Shown here: positions 44,569 through 53,218 of the stretch, one piece after another
Position numbering within the stretch: position 1 is the stretch's first letter
How the letters are laid out: the number at the start of each line of letters is the position of its first letter
Assembly (NCBI RefSeq): GCF_020164745.1
Contig: NZ_JAIUGV010000002.1
Location: forward strand, 423,081 to 487,080
Source: Mesorhizobium sp. ES1-4
GTDB lineage: Bacteria > Pseudomonadota > Alphaproteobacteria > Rhizobiales > Rhizobiaceae
Direction: 5' to 3'
Length of the DNA stretch: 64,000 nucleotides
Made by a program: the position numbers and the translations under genes
Notes under the pieces: generated by a model
The model's database searches: none
Told to the model about the DNA's origin: nothing
The model's input: only the letters and a program-made list of their open reading frames with translations

Positions 44569-44582
44569 GATACGCGCGTCTC
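44569..44582. promoter_or_regulatory. Palindrome, candidate TetR operator
   Basis: GATACGCGCGTCTC reads as GA-N-ACGCGCGT-N-TC, palindromic apart from one mismatched pair, in the gap between the TetR and Tm-1-like genes. Confidence 0.4.
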
Positions 44583-44662
44583 AAAAAATTGCAATGGCGT
44601 CTTAGCACGGCCCTGGCGATGAGGCACACGCATCGCTGCCGCCGGGATTGGGGGAACCCTTG

Positions 44663-45859
44663 ATGAAGCGCATCTATGTGGCCGGCACGGCCGACACCAA
44701 GGGTGAGGAACTCGCCTTCCTGGCCGATGCGGTCGCCGCGACGGGCGCCGCCGTTTCCCGCGTCGATATCGGAACGCGAGCCGCAACCGTGCCGGTCGAC
44801 ATATCGGCTGAGGAGGTCGCCGCCTGTCATCCCGATGGCCGCCCTGCGGTGCTCGGCATCGATGACCGAGGCAGATCGGTCGCGGCGATGGCCGAGGCAT
44901 TCACACGCTTTGTCCAATCGCGGACCGACATATCGGGTGTGATCGGCATTGGCGGCGGCGGCGGTACGTCGATCATCACCGCGGGCATGCGCGCGCTGCC
45001 GCTCGGCCTGCCCAAGGTGATGGTCTCGACATTGGCTTCGGGCGATACCGCCCCCTATGTGGACGTATCCGACATCATCATGATGCCATCGGTGACCGAC
45101 ATGGCCGGCCTCAACCGGCTGTCTCGCGTCGTGCTGCACAACGCCGCCCAGGCGATAGCCGGCATGGCGGCCAGTCCGGCACCGGCAGCGGACGGCAAGG
45201 CATCGATCGGGCTCACCATGTTCGGCGTCACCACGCCTTGCGTGACCGCGATCGCCGATCAACTCCGCTCCGGATACGACTGCATGGTCTTCCACGCCAC
45301 CGGCACAGGCGGCCGCAGCATGGAGAAACTGGCCGACAGCGGTCTGCTGTCTGGTGTCGTCGACATCACCACGACCGAGGTCTGCGACCTCCTCTATGGC
45401 GGCGTGCTGCCGGCGACACAGGATCGCTTCGGCGCCATCGCCCGCACCGGCCTGCCTTACGTCGGCTCGGTCGGCGCGCTCGACATGGTCAATTTCTGGG
45501 CGCCGTCGACCATTCCGGAGCGCTATCGCGGCCGGTTGTTCTACGAGCACAATCCGAACGTCACGCTGATGCGCACGACCGCGCGGGAATGTCGCGCGAT
45601 CGGCGAATGGATCGGCACCAGGCTCGCCCATTGCAAAGGTCCGCTGCATTTCCTGATCCCGGAAAAAGGCGTCTCCGCGCTCGACATCGAAGGCGGTCCC
45701 TTCTTCGACCCGGAAGCCGACGCCATCCTGTTCGACGCCATCGAGCGCACCATCAGGCCGGATGCGACGCGCCGCGTCACCCGCCTGCCGCTGCACATCA
45801 ACGATCCCGAATTCGCCCAGGCGGCAACCGCCGCCTTCCTCGACATCGCCAGACAGTGA
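44663..45859 (+). CDS. Tm-1-like ATP-binding domain protein (UPF0261)
   Basis: A 398-residue protein of the UPF0261 family, related to the N-terminal half of the tomato virus-resistance protein Tm-1. Glycine-rich motifs typical of the family are present: GTADTKGEELAFLAD, GIGGGGGTSIITAGM, GLPKVMVSTLASGDTAPYV and MFGVTTPCVTAI. The bacterial function is not established; nucleotide binding is known for the family. The next gene, nine bases away, matches the C-terminal half of Tm-1. Start at the ATG giving MKRIYVAG, not the upstream TTG. Confidence 0.87.
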   Translation: MKRIYVAGTADTKGEELAFLADAVAATGAAVSRVDIGTRAATVPVDISAEEVAACHPDGRPAVLGIDDRGRSVAAMAEAFTRFVQSRTDISGVIGIGGGGGTSIITAGMRALPLGLPKVMVSTLASGDTAPYVDVSDIIMMPSVTDMAGLNRLSRVVLHNAAQAIAGMAASPAPAADGKASIGLTMFGVTTPCVTAIADQLRSGYDCMVFHATGTGGRSMEKLADSGLLSGVVDITTTEVCDLLYGGVLPATQDRFGAIARTGLPYVGSVGALDMVNFWAPSTIPERYRGRLFYEHNPNVTLMRTTARECRAIGEWIGTRLAHCKGPLHFLIPEKGVSALDIEGGPFFDPEADAILFDAIERTIRPDATRRVTRLPLHINDPEFAQAATAAFLDIARQ

Positions 45860-45868
45860 GACCCAGAC

Positions 45869-46732
45869 ATGCCGGCCATACCGCGCAAGGACATATTGAA
45901 GAAATTTCGGGGAATGATCGACAAGGGCGTGCCGATCGTCGGCGGCGGCGCCGGCACCGGCCTGTCGGCCAAGGCCGAGGAGGCCGGCGGCATCGACCTG
46001 ATCATCATCTACAATTCCGGCCGCTACCGCATGGCCGGGCGCGGCTCGGCCGCCGGCTTGCTGGCCTATGGCAACGCCAATGAGATCGTCAAGGAGATGG
46101 CCTACGAGGTCTTGCCGGTGGTCAGACACACGCCCGTGCTGGCTGGCGTCAACGGCACCGATCCTTTCGTCATCATGCCGCTGCTGCTGGCCGAACTGAA
46201 GACGATGGGCTTTTCCGGCGTGCAGAATTTTCCTACCATCGGTCTCTTCGACGGCACCATGCGGCAGAGCTTCGAGGAGACAGGCATGGGCTTCGGCCTC
46301 GAGGTCGACATGATCGCCGAGGCGCACAAGCTCGACCTCCTGACCACCCCCTATGTCTTCAACCCCGAAGAGGCGCGCGCCATGACCGGGGCCGGCGCCG
46401 ATATCGTCGTCGCCCATATGGGCGTGACGACCGGCGGTTCGATCGGAGCCACCTCGGCCAAGTCGCTCGACGACTGCGTCGTTGCCATCGACGCCATCGC
46501 CGAAGCGGCGCGCTCGGTGCGCAAGGACGTCATCCTGCTTTGCCATGGCGGCCCGATCTCGATGCCCGACGATGCGCGTTACATCCTCTCCCATGCCAGG
46601 GGCCTGCACGGTTTCTATGGCGCGAGCTCGATGGAACGGCTGCCGGCGGAAGCTGCGATCGCCAGGCAGACGGCGGACTTCAAGGCGGTTACGCTCGGCG
46701 GTGAAAAAGACCGCCGGGAAAAGAAGGGATGA
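45869..46732 (+). CDS. TIM-barrel protein, PEP-hydrolase-like (Tm-1 C-terminal type)
   Basis: A 287-residue TIM-barrel protein of the phosphoenolpyruvate hydrolase-like/Tm-1 C-terminal family. Conserved stretches are [42 protein letters not shown] and [14 protein letters not shown]. It would act with the UPF0261 protein encoded just upstream. The chemical reaction is not known to me. A cupin gene follows seven bases later, suggesting a three-gene operon under TetR control. Confidence 0.85.
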   Translation: MPAIPRKDILKKFRGMIDKGVPIVGGGAGTGLSAKAEEAGGIDLIIIYNSGRYRMAGRGSAAGLLAYGNANEIVKEMAYEVLPVVRHTPVLAGVNGTDPFVIMPLLLAELKTMGFSGVQNFPTIGLFDGTMRQSFEETGMGFGLEVDMIAEAHKLDLLTTPYVFNPEEARAMTGAGADIVVAHMGVTTGGSIGATSAKSLDDCVVAIDAIAEAARSVRKDVILLCHGGPISMPDDARYILSHARGLHGFYGASSMERLPAEAAIARQTADFKAVTLGGEKDRREKKG

Positions 46733-46738
46733 GGAGCG

Positions 46739-47158
46739 ATGACTGACAAGAGCAAGGTGTTTGTCTATCCGAAGGATGTCAGCGCCTTCGGCTTCGACTG
46801 GGGGAAATTGTCCCTGACCGTTGCACCGGAAGTGAATGGTGCCGTCCGCTTTTCCGGCGGCGTGGTCGACTTGCCCTCGGGCAAGGGCCATACCCGCCAC
46901 AACCACCCGGGTGCCGAGGAAATCATCTTCGTCATTTCGGGCCATGGCGAACAGATGGTCGAGGACGGACAAGGCAATCCGGTGGTCGAGAAGGTCGGGC
47001 CCGGCTGCACCATCTACGTCCCCGAGAGCCGCTTCCATTCGACGCTCAACACCGGCGACGGCCCGATGCAACTGTTCGTCGTCTATTCACCGGCCGGGCC
47101 GGAGCTTGGGCTGAGGGAGCTACCGGATTTCAGGTTGATTCCGGCCGGCGGGAGGTGA
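46739..47158 (+). CDS. Cupin-domain protein
   Basis: A 139-residue single-domain cupin. The two cupin motifs are GKGHTRHNHPGAEEIIFVISG (metal-ligand histidines and glutamate) and PESRFHSTLNTG (second histidine). Small cupins like this act as isomerases, dioxygenases or binding proteins; the reaction here is unknown. It is the last gene of the Tm-1-like operon. Confidence 0.85.
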   Translation: MTDKSKVFVYPKDVSAFGFDWGKLSLTVAPEVNGAVRFSGGVVDLPSGKGHTRHNHPGAEEIIFVISGHGEQMVEDGQGNPVVEKVGPGCTIYVPESRFHSTLNTGDGPMQLFVVYSPAGPELGLRELPDFRLIPAGGR

Positions 47159-47185
47159 TGTTTGCCGCCATCTGAGTGTTTGACA

Positions 47186-47327
47186 CCCCCTCATCCGGCC
47201 GCTTCGCGGCCACCTTCTCCCCGGCGGGGAGAAGAGAAAAACGCCAGCGCCGGCTCCTCTCCCCTCGGGGAGAGGTCGGATTGGCCCGAATTGCCCTTCG
47301 CAATTCGGCTGGCAATCCGGGTGAGGG
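47186..47327. repeat. Rhizobial intergenic mosaic element, copy 2
   Basis: Starts CCCCTCATCCGGCCGC and ends GGGTGAGGG, with the same GGCCGCTTCGCGGCC, CTTCTCC/GGAGAAG and GAATTGCCCTTCGCAATTC stems as the copy at 26737-26865, and slightly longer. It separates convergent cupin and peptidase genes. Confidence 0.85.
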
Positions 47328-47342
47328 CGCGCGCCGCCGGCG

Positions 47343-48533
47343 CTAAGCCACCCCGCCCCTGTTCCAGCCCCTGCCTCGATCACCGAACATCACATAACCG
47401 GCATCCGTCACCGCCACCGTATCCTCCAGCTTGATGAAGCCGCGCATCGGGTGAAGCATGGTGGTCTCCACCGACAACACCATGTTTTTCTCCAACGGCC
47501 TGGCCGCGTAAGTGCCTTCATAGGCGACCGGATGGTTGGTCATCAGGAACGGCGCCTCGTGCGTTATCAGCCCCATGCCGTGCGCGAAGAAATCCGTGTA
47601 GGGCGCGACCTTGGAAGCCTTCAGAACGCTCTGCGCGTGCGCGATCATGTCGCCGCCAAGCGTGCCCGCCTTCACCTTCGAGAACGCAGCCTGCTGCACC
47701 GTCTCGACCTCGGCCAGCAGATCTTCCAACTCGGCGTCCGGTTCGCCCAGAATGCCCATGCGACAAAGATCGCCGATGTAGCCGTGATAATTGCCGCCGG
47801 AATCGATCGACAGCACCTCGCCCTTCTTCCACGCTTGGCTTGATGAAGCGCGGTTGTGGCTCGAGCCCAGCGTCAGCAGGCAATATTCGAAATGCGCGCC
47901 GCGATTGGTCTCCTCGCGCCTCAACTGCTCGATGATGTCGGCCTTGGTCGTGCCCTCGCGCGCCCAGCCGATCGTCGCCAGCATGGAATCGGTGATCAAC
48001 TCGGAGGCGGTGCGCAGCTTTTCCAGCTCGGCATCGGTCTTGATGGCGCGCATGGTTTCCAGCATGCCGGTCGCGTCGATCAACTTCGCGTCGGGCAGCG
48101 CCTTGCGGATCAGCGCATAGGCGTCCGACGGCAGGAAGCCGGGCTCGATGCCGATGCGGGCAGCGTCCTTGCCGATCTTGCGCAAATGCTCTACCGCGAG
48201 ATTGGCGGCATCGAGCGTGCCCCAGCAGGCAGCATGCAATGTCGGCGTCCAGAACGGATGGTTCTGATGCTCGCCGCCTTCCATGCGATTGCCGATATAG
48301 GCCGCATGGTCGGGGCCGTCCTTCTCGTAAACGACGATCGGCAGGTAGCGACTGTGGCCGATCGCATCCATGGCGGCGAAGAAGATGAACTTGTAGCCAC
48401 CCAAAAGATATTGCGTGTTGTGCTTTGAGGTCGCGACCAGCACGTCGATGCCGGCCTCCTCCATCAGCCGGTCGACCCTGGCCTGGTCGAACGGGATATT
48501 GCTGACGGCATTCTTGCCCGGCGCAATGTTCAT
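47343..48533 (-). CDS. M24-family peptidase (Xaa-Pro peptidase/creatinase-like)
   Basis: A 396-residue pita-bread metallohydrolase. Metal ligands are visible as the two aspartates of SIDSGGNYHGYIGDLCRMG, the histidine of FAHGMGLITHEAP and the glutamates of LSVETTM and KLEDTVAV. The N-terminal creatinase-like domain covers about 1-160. It would cleave Xaa-Pro peptides or a C-N bond as in creatinase; sequence alone does not decide. Start at the ATG giving MNIAPGKN. It is divergent from a peptide-type ABC importer, suggesting that importer brings in its substrate. Confidence 0.87.
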   Translation of the reverse strand: MNIAPGKNAVSNIPFDQARVDRLMEEAGIDVLVATSKHNTQYLLGGYKFIFFAAMDAIGHSRYLPIVVYEKDGPDHAAYIGNRMEGGEHQNHPFWTPTLHAACWGTLDAANLAVEHLRKIGKDAARIGIEPGFLPSDAYALIRKALPDAKLIDATGMLETMRAIKTDAELEKLRTASELITDSMLATIGWAREGTTKADIIEQLRREETNRGAHFEYCLLTLGSSHNRASSSQAWKKGEVLSIDSGGNYHGYIGDLCRMGILGEPDAELEDLLAEVETVQQAAFSKVKAGTLGGDMIAHAQSVLKASKVAPYTDFFAHGMGLITHEAPFLMTNHPVAYEGTYAARPLEKNMVLSVETTMLHPMRGFIKLEDTVAVTDAGYVMFGDRGRGWNRGGVA

Positions 48534-48618
48534 CACTCTCTCCCTGAATTCCCCGGGATCGGCGCTGTTTCGCACCCGATCCGCTGGCTCATGATTAAAT
48601 CTGCACCATTTTTCTCGC

Positions 48619-48633
48619 TCTGGTCCAGCCAGA
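48619..48633. promoter_or_regulatory. Imperfect TGGT-N3-ACCA-like site
   Basis: TCTGGT-CCA-GCCAGA differs from the palindromic form by one base in the right arm. It lies in the M24/peptide-ABC divergent region, 70 bp from the perfect site at 48692. Confidence 0.4.
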
Positions 48634-48691
48634 AACATTTCGAAAGCGCGACTTACCGGTCACCCAACCGTCATTCGTCCACGATCCACAA

Positions 48692-48710
48692 TTTCTGGTC
48701 TTACCAGAAA
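48692..48710. promoter_or_regulatory. TGGT-N3-ACCA operator site E, perfect palindrome
   Basis: TTTCTGGT-CTT-ACCAGAAA, perfect 8-bp arms, central in the 374-bp divergent region between the peptidase gene and the peptide-type ABC operon. It matches the sites before the sugar-enzyme and CUT1 genes. A short CTGGTCCAG palindrome follows at 48736. Confidence 0.62.
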
Positions 48711-48907
48711 GCCGCATTGGCCAAGCTGAGCTAAGCTGGTCCAGCGGGCGAAAATTTCCAAGCCAAGCAAGGATGCGCCAATTCCATCTCTGGCGAAACC
48801 CTCGGCAAAGCTCATAATCCCCGCCGCGAGGATGCCGATGCACGCGTCGGCATTCGAAGGGTGTTGTCGCGCCCGGTCGGGTCGCGCGGAGAGGACGGAG
48901 TTCGATC

Positions 48908-50518
48908 ATGTCAGGTTTCACCATTTCCAGACGCACCATGCTTACCGGCCCGGCAATGCTGCTGGCCTCCACGGCCATGCCGACATTGGGCTGGGCACAG
49001 ACGCCGAAAAAGGGCGGCCGGCTCGTGCTTGCCGCCGATTCCGAGCCGCGCAACCTCAACCCGGCGATCGTCGCCTCCAACGGCGTTTTCTTCATCTCCA
49101 GCAAGATCGTCGAGACGCTGGCCGAAGCCTCCTTCGACGGCAAGGACGGGCTCGCGCCACGGCTGGCCGTGAGCTGGGAAGGGGCGGCCGACGGGCTCTC
49201 GGCAACGTTCAAGCTGCGCGACGGAGTCAAATGGCATGACGGCAAGCCATTCACCTCGGCCGACGTCGCCTTCTCGGCGCTGCAGATCTGGAAGCCGCTG
49301 CAGAATCTCGGCCGCACGGTGTTCAAGGATCTCAGCGCGGTCGACACCCCTGACGATCTGACCGCCGTGTTCAAATTCGCCAAGCCGACGCCGTTCCAGC
49401 TGATCCGCAACGCGCTGCCGGCGCTGAGCAGCGTCGTGCCGAAGCATGTCTACGAGGTCGGCAAGATCGAGGATAATCCGGCCAACAACGCGCCGATCGG
49501 TACCGGTCCGTTCAAGTTCGGCGAGTACAAGGCCGGCCAGTATTACCGGCTGACGAAGAACACGGACTACTGGGGCAAGGACGAACCCTATCTCGACGAG
49601 ATCATTTATCAGGTCCTGCCCGACCGTACCTCGGCCGCTGCCGCGCTCGAGGCGGAAGAAATACAGCTCGCAGCTTTCTCCGCCGTACCGCTGGCCGACC
49701 TCGACCGCATCTCCAAAGTGCCGGGCCTGAAGGTGATCACCAAGGGCTATGAAGGTCTGACCTACCAGCTCGTCGTCGAGATCAACCATCGCCGCAAGGA
49801 GCTGGCCGATCTGAAGGTGCGCCAGGCCATCGCGCACGCCATCGACAAGGACTTCGTCGTCAAGACGGTATTCCTCGGTTATGCCGCCACCGCCACCGGC
49901 CCGGTGCCGAAGAACGATCCGCAGTTCTACACCGCCGACGTGCCGACCTATCCCTTCGACGTCGCCAAGGCCAACGCCCTGCTCGACCAAGCTGGATACA
50001 GACGAGGCGCCGACGGCAACCGCTTCTCGCTCAAGCTCTTGCCCGCCCCCTATTTCAACGAGACAAAACAGTTCGGCGACTATCTGCGCCAGGCGCTCGC
50101 GGCGGTAGGCATCGACGCGCAACTGGTCAACAACGACTCGGCCGCGCACATCAAGGCTGTCTACACCGACCACGCCTTCGACCTCGCCGTCGGCCCGCCG
50201 GTCTTCCGCGGCGACCCGGCGATCTGGACCACCATCCTGGTGCAGAGCGGCATTCCCGACGGCGTGCCCTTCTCCAACCAGGGCGGCTACAAGAACCCAG
50301 CACTCGATGCGCTGATCGCCAAGGCATCGGAAACGCTCGACACCGCTGCCCGCACCGACCTCTACAAGGAATTCCAGAGGCAAGTCGCGGCCGACCTGCC
50401 GCTGATCAACGTCGCCGAATGGAGTTTTATCAGCGTCGCCAGTGACAAGGTCGGCAACATCGCCAACAATCCGCGCTGGGCGGTCTCGAACTGGGCGGAC
50501 ACGTATTTGGCGGGCTAG
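48908..50518 (+). CDS. Peptide/nickel-type ABC transporter substrate-binding protein (SBP family 5)
   Basis: A 536-residue exported binding protein of the DppA/OppA class. The N-terminus MSGFTISRRTMLTGPAM carries a twin-arginine pair before a hydrophobic stretch, so Tat export is possible; cleavage is likely near LGWA|QTPKK. Family features include LRDGVKWHDGKPFTSADVAF. First gene of a five-gene rightward operon. The substrate may be a peptide, an opine-like or an amino-sugar compound; the adjoining M24 hydrolase favours something with a C-N bond. Confidence 0.92.
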   Translation: MSGFTISRRTMLTGPAMLLASTAMPTLGWAQTPKKGGRLVLAADSEPRNLNPAIVASNGVFFISSKIVETLAEASFDGKDGLAPRLAVSWEGAADGLSATFKLRDGVKWHDGKPFTSADVAFSALQIWKPLQNLGRTVFKDLSAVDTPDDLTAVFKFAKPTPFQLIRNALPALSSVVPKHVYEVGKIEDNPANNAPIGTGPFKFGEYKAGQYYRLTKNTDYWGKDEPYLDEIIYQVLPDRTSAAAALEAEEIQLAAFSAVPLADLDRISKVPGLKVITKGYEGLTYQLVVEINHRRKELADLKVRQAIAHAIDKDFVVKTVFLGYAATATGPVPKNDPQFYTADVPTYPFDVAKANALLDQAGYRRGADGNRFSLKLLPAPYFNETKQFGDYLRQALAAVGIDAQLVNNDSAAHIKAVYTDHAFDLAVGPPVFRGDPAIWTTILVQSGIPDGVPFSNQGGYKNPALDALIAKASETLDTAARTDLYKEFQRQVAADLPLINVAEWSFISVASDKVGNIANNPRWAVSNWADTYLAG

Positions 50519-50619
50519 CGTTTTATCCGGCTTGCGCATCGCGTAATCGGGTGCTCAGCTTCCACGGTGAGAGTTCCTTCGCGCCCCCCTCTGTCGTTTG
50601 CAAGCTGCGCCCGGTTGCT

Positions 50620-51606
50620 ATGACCCGCACTCTCACGCTCGTCCGCCGTCGCCTCGTCGGCAGCATCTTCGTGCTGCTGATAGTCGTCATCGGCGCCTTC
50701 CTTTTGCTTGAAGCTGCCCCGGGCGATGCCGTCGACGCCTATATCGTCTCCACCGGCGGCGATGCCGGCATGATCGAACTGCTACGCCACCGCTGGGGCC
50801 TCGACCAGTCGGAGCTGACGCGGCTCGCCAATTATCTTTGGGCGCTGCTGCATCTCGATCTCGGCCGGTCGGTGACGTTCTCCAGGCCAATCCGCGACGT
50901 CATCCTGGAACGCCTGCCGACCACGCTCATCCTGATGGTCAGCGCCACCGCGCTCTCCTTCGGCCTCGGCTCGGCGCTCGGCATCTATGCCGGCGCAAGG
51001 CCTGGCAGCTTGCGCGACCGTTTTCTCTCCGTCGCTTCACTGGCGCTCTACGCGGTGCCCGGTTTCTGGCTCGGCCTGGTGCTTATCGTGATCTTCGCCG
51101 TCGACCTGCGCTGGCTGCCGATCGGCGGCATCGAGACCCTCGCTTCCAACAAGACCGGTCTCGACCGCGCCGCCGACATCGCTGTCCATCTGGTGTTGCC
51201 GGTTTCCGCGCTCGGCTTCATCTACCTGGCGCTCTATCTGCGCATGATGCGCGCCGGCATGGCCGAGGCCTGGCGCCAGGATTTTGTGCTGGCCGCCCGC
51301 GCCAGGGGACTATCGCGCCGCCGCATCGTGCTCGCCCATGTCGCCCGCAATGCGCTGCTGCCGCTGGTCACCATGCTCGGCCTGCAATCGGCGCAGATGC
51401 TGGGCGGCAGCGTCGTCATCGAAAGCGTCTTTGCGGTGCCCGGCCTTGGCCGGCTGGCGCAGGAAGCCGTGGCCGCGCGCGACACCCCCTTGCTGCTTGG
51501 CATCATCCTCACAAGCGCTGTCCTCGTCATCCTCATCAACCTTCTTGTCGACATCGCCTATGCCTTCCTCGACCCACGCGTCGGCGCCAGCGAGGCGGGC
51601 ACGTGA
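50620..51606 (+). CDS. Peptide/nickel-type ABC transporter permease (DppB type)
   Basis: A 328-residue permease with an N-terminal helix, a long periplasmic loop and five more helices. The DppB-type stretch DFVLAARARGLSRRRIVLAHVARNALLP carries the EAA loop. The start giving MTRTLTLVRRRL is chosen over an upstream TTG-type start. It overlaps the next permease by four bases. Confidence 0.93.
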   Translation: MTRTLTLVRRRLVGSIFVLLIVVIGAFLLLEAAPGDAVDAYIVSTGGDAGMIELLRHRWGLDQSELTRLANYLWALLHLDLGRSVTFSRPIRDVILERLPTTLILMVSATALSFGLGSALGIYAGARPGSLRDRFLSVASLALYAVPGFWLGLVLIVIFAVDLRWLPIGGIETLASNKTGLDRAADIAVHLVLPVSALGFIYLALYLRMMRAGMAEAWRQDFVLAARARGLSRRRIVLAHVARNALLPLVTMLGLQSAQMLGGSVVIESVFAVPGLGRLAQEAVAARDTPLLLGIILTSAVLVILINLLVDIAYAFLDPRVGASEAGT

Positions 51607-52433
51607 GCCGTCTGCGCCGCTTTCTGCACACGCCCGAGGCGGTTGCCGGCGCCATCCTTCTGGCGGTGCTGTTCGCCATGGCGCTGTCGGCGTCGCTGCT
51701 GTTTCCCGGAGACCCGCAGGCCATTGCCGGCCCCGCGCTGCTGCCGCCATTCCAGGACTGGTCGCTTCCGCTCGGCACCGACAGGCTCGGCCGCGACGTG
51801 CTGGCCGAACTGTTCCACGGTGCACGCACCTCGCTGGCGGTCGGGCTCGCGGCAGCCGCCGCGGCCCTTGTCATCGGCGCGGTCGTCGGCACGCTGGCTG
51901 GCTTTGCCGGCGGCCTCGTCGATGAGGTGCTGATGCGCATCGCCGACGCCTTCCAGACCGTGCCTGGCTTCCTGCTGGCGCTGGCCTTCGTCAGTGTCGT
52001 TGGCCCTTCGCTCGGCGTCGTCGTCGCGGCGATAGCGCTCGGCACCTGGACGGGACCGGCGCGCATTGCCCGCGCGGAAGTGCTGTCGATCCGCGAGCGC
52101 GACTATGTCGCCGGTGCCCGCGTCATCGGCATGCATCCGCTGGAGATCGCTTTTCGCGAAGTGCTGCCCAACGCCTTGCCGCCGGTGCTGGCGATGTCAT
52201 CCGTGATCGTCGCAGCCGCGATCCTCACCGAAGCGGCCTTGTCCTTCCTTGGCCTCGGCGATCCCAACCGCGTCACCTGGGGCGGCATGATCGCGGAGGG
52301 CCGTACTGTCTTGCGCACCGCGCCTTTCCTGTCGATCGTCCCCGGCATCGCGCTGGTGCTGACGGTATTGGGCGTCTATCTCGCAGGCGAAGGCATCGTC
52401 GAGACGACGGCCGTACGCAGGGGCCTGTCGTGA
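51603..52433 (+). CDS. Peptide/nickel-type ABC transporter permease (DppC type)
   Basis: A 276-residue permease with GTG start overlapping the previous stop (GTGA). It begins with a short cytoplasmic tail and one helix, then LGTDRLGRDVLAELFHGARTSL, the standard DppC motif, and the EAA region RDYVAGARVIGMHPLEIAFREVLPNALPP. It overlaps the first ATPase gene by four bases. Confidence 0.93.
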   Translation: MSRLRRFLHTPEAVAGAILLAVLFAMALSASLLFPGDPQAIAGPALLPPFQDWSLPLGTDRLGRDVLAELFHGARTSLAVGLAAAAAALVIGAVVGTLAGFAGGLVDEVLMRIADAFQTVPGFLLALAFVSVVGPSLGVVVAAIALGTWTGPARIARAEVLSIRERDYVAGARVIGMHPLEIAFREVLPNALPPVLAMSSVIVAAAILTEAALSFLGLGDPNRVTWGGMIAEGRTVLRTAPFLSIVPGIALVLTVLGVYLAGEGIVETTAVRRGLS

Positions 52434-53218
52434 CCGTGCTGGCGTCAATCCGCGACCTGGCGGTGACCCACCGCCGCGATGGCATCGAGGTCGCGGCGCT
52501 GAAGAACGTTACTCTTGATGTCCAAGCGGGCGAGCGGCTGGCGATTATCGGCGAAAGCGGTTCGGGCAAGAGCACGCTGGCGCTTGCGATCGCTGGGCTG
52601 TTGCCGAAGTCTGCCAGGATCGGGGGGAGCATCGAATGGTTTGCACCGCCGCTCGGCGGCCGCGACATCGGCTTCGTCTTCCAGGACCCATCGGCCAGCC
52701 TCGACCCGGTGATGAGCGTCAGCAAACAGATCGCCGAAGTGGTGCACACCCATCTCGGCCTCGGCTGGCCGGCATCTCGTGCCAAGGCCAGAACCCTCCT
52801 CGAACGCGTCCGCCTGCCCGATCCCGACTCCGCCCTGCACGCCTTCCCGCACCAGCTTTCCGGCGGCCAGAAGCAGCGTGTGGCGATTGCAGCCGCGATT
52901 GCCGCCGGGCCGAAACTTCTGATTGCCGACGAGGCGACCAGCGCGCTCGACACCATCGTGCAGGCCGAGATCGTCGCCTTGATCCGCCGGCTGGTGACCG
53001 AGGACGGCATGACGCTGCTGTTCATCAGCCATGACATTGCGCTGGCCGCCGAGCTTGCCGAACGTATCGCCGTATTTCGTCATGGCGCGTTGGTCGAGCT
53101 TGGCACGACCAGGCAGATCATTGATGCGCCATCGCAAGCCTACACGCGCACTCTTCTCGATGCTCATATCGGCCTCGATGCCGACCTGCTGTTGAACCGA
53201 AGCGGACTCCCCGCATGA
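52430..53218 (+). CDS. Peptide/nickel-type ABC transporter ATP-binding protein (DppD type)
   Basis: A 262-residue ATPase with GTG start. Walker A GESGSGKST, signature LSGGQKQRVAIAAAI, Walker B LLIADEATSALDT. It is shorter than the usual 320-residue DppD and lacks most of the C-terminal iron-sulfur-type extension of that group. Overlaps the permease and the second ATPase by four bases each. Confidence 0.92.
   Translation: MTVLASIRDLAVTHRRDGIEVAALKNVTLDVQAGERLAIIGESGSGKSTLALAIAGLLPKSARIGGSIEWFAPPLGGRDIGFVFQDPSASLDPVMSVSKQIAEVVHTHLGLGWPASRAKARTLLERVRLPDPDSALHAFPHQLSGGQKQRVAIAAAIAAGPKLLIADEATSALDTIVQAEIVALIRRLVTEDGMTLLFISHDIALAAELAERIAVFRHGALVELGTTRQIIDAPSQAYTRTLLDAHIGLDADLLLNRSGLPA

Noticed and set aside
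44561..47071. Very long open frame continuing upstream of the TetR gene on the minus strand
   Set aside because: It runs exactly antisense to the Tm-1-like, TIM-barrel and cupin genes, has no family-like segments beyond the TetR part, and is explained by high GC codon bias.
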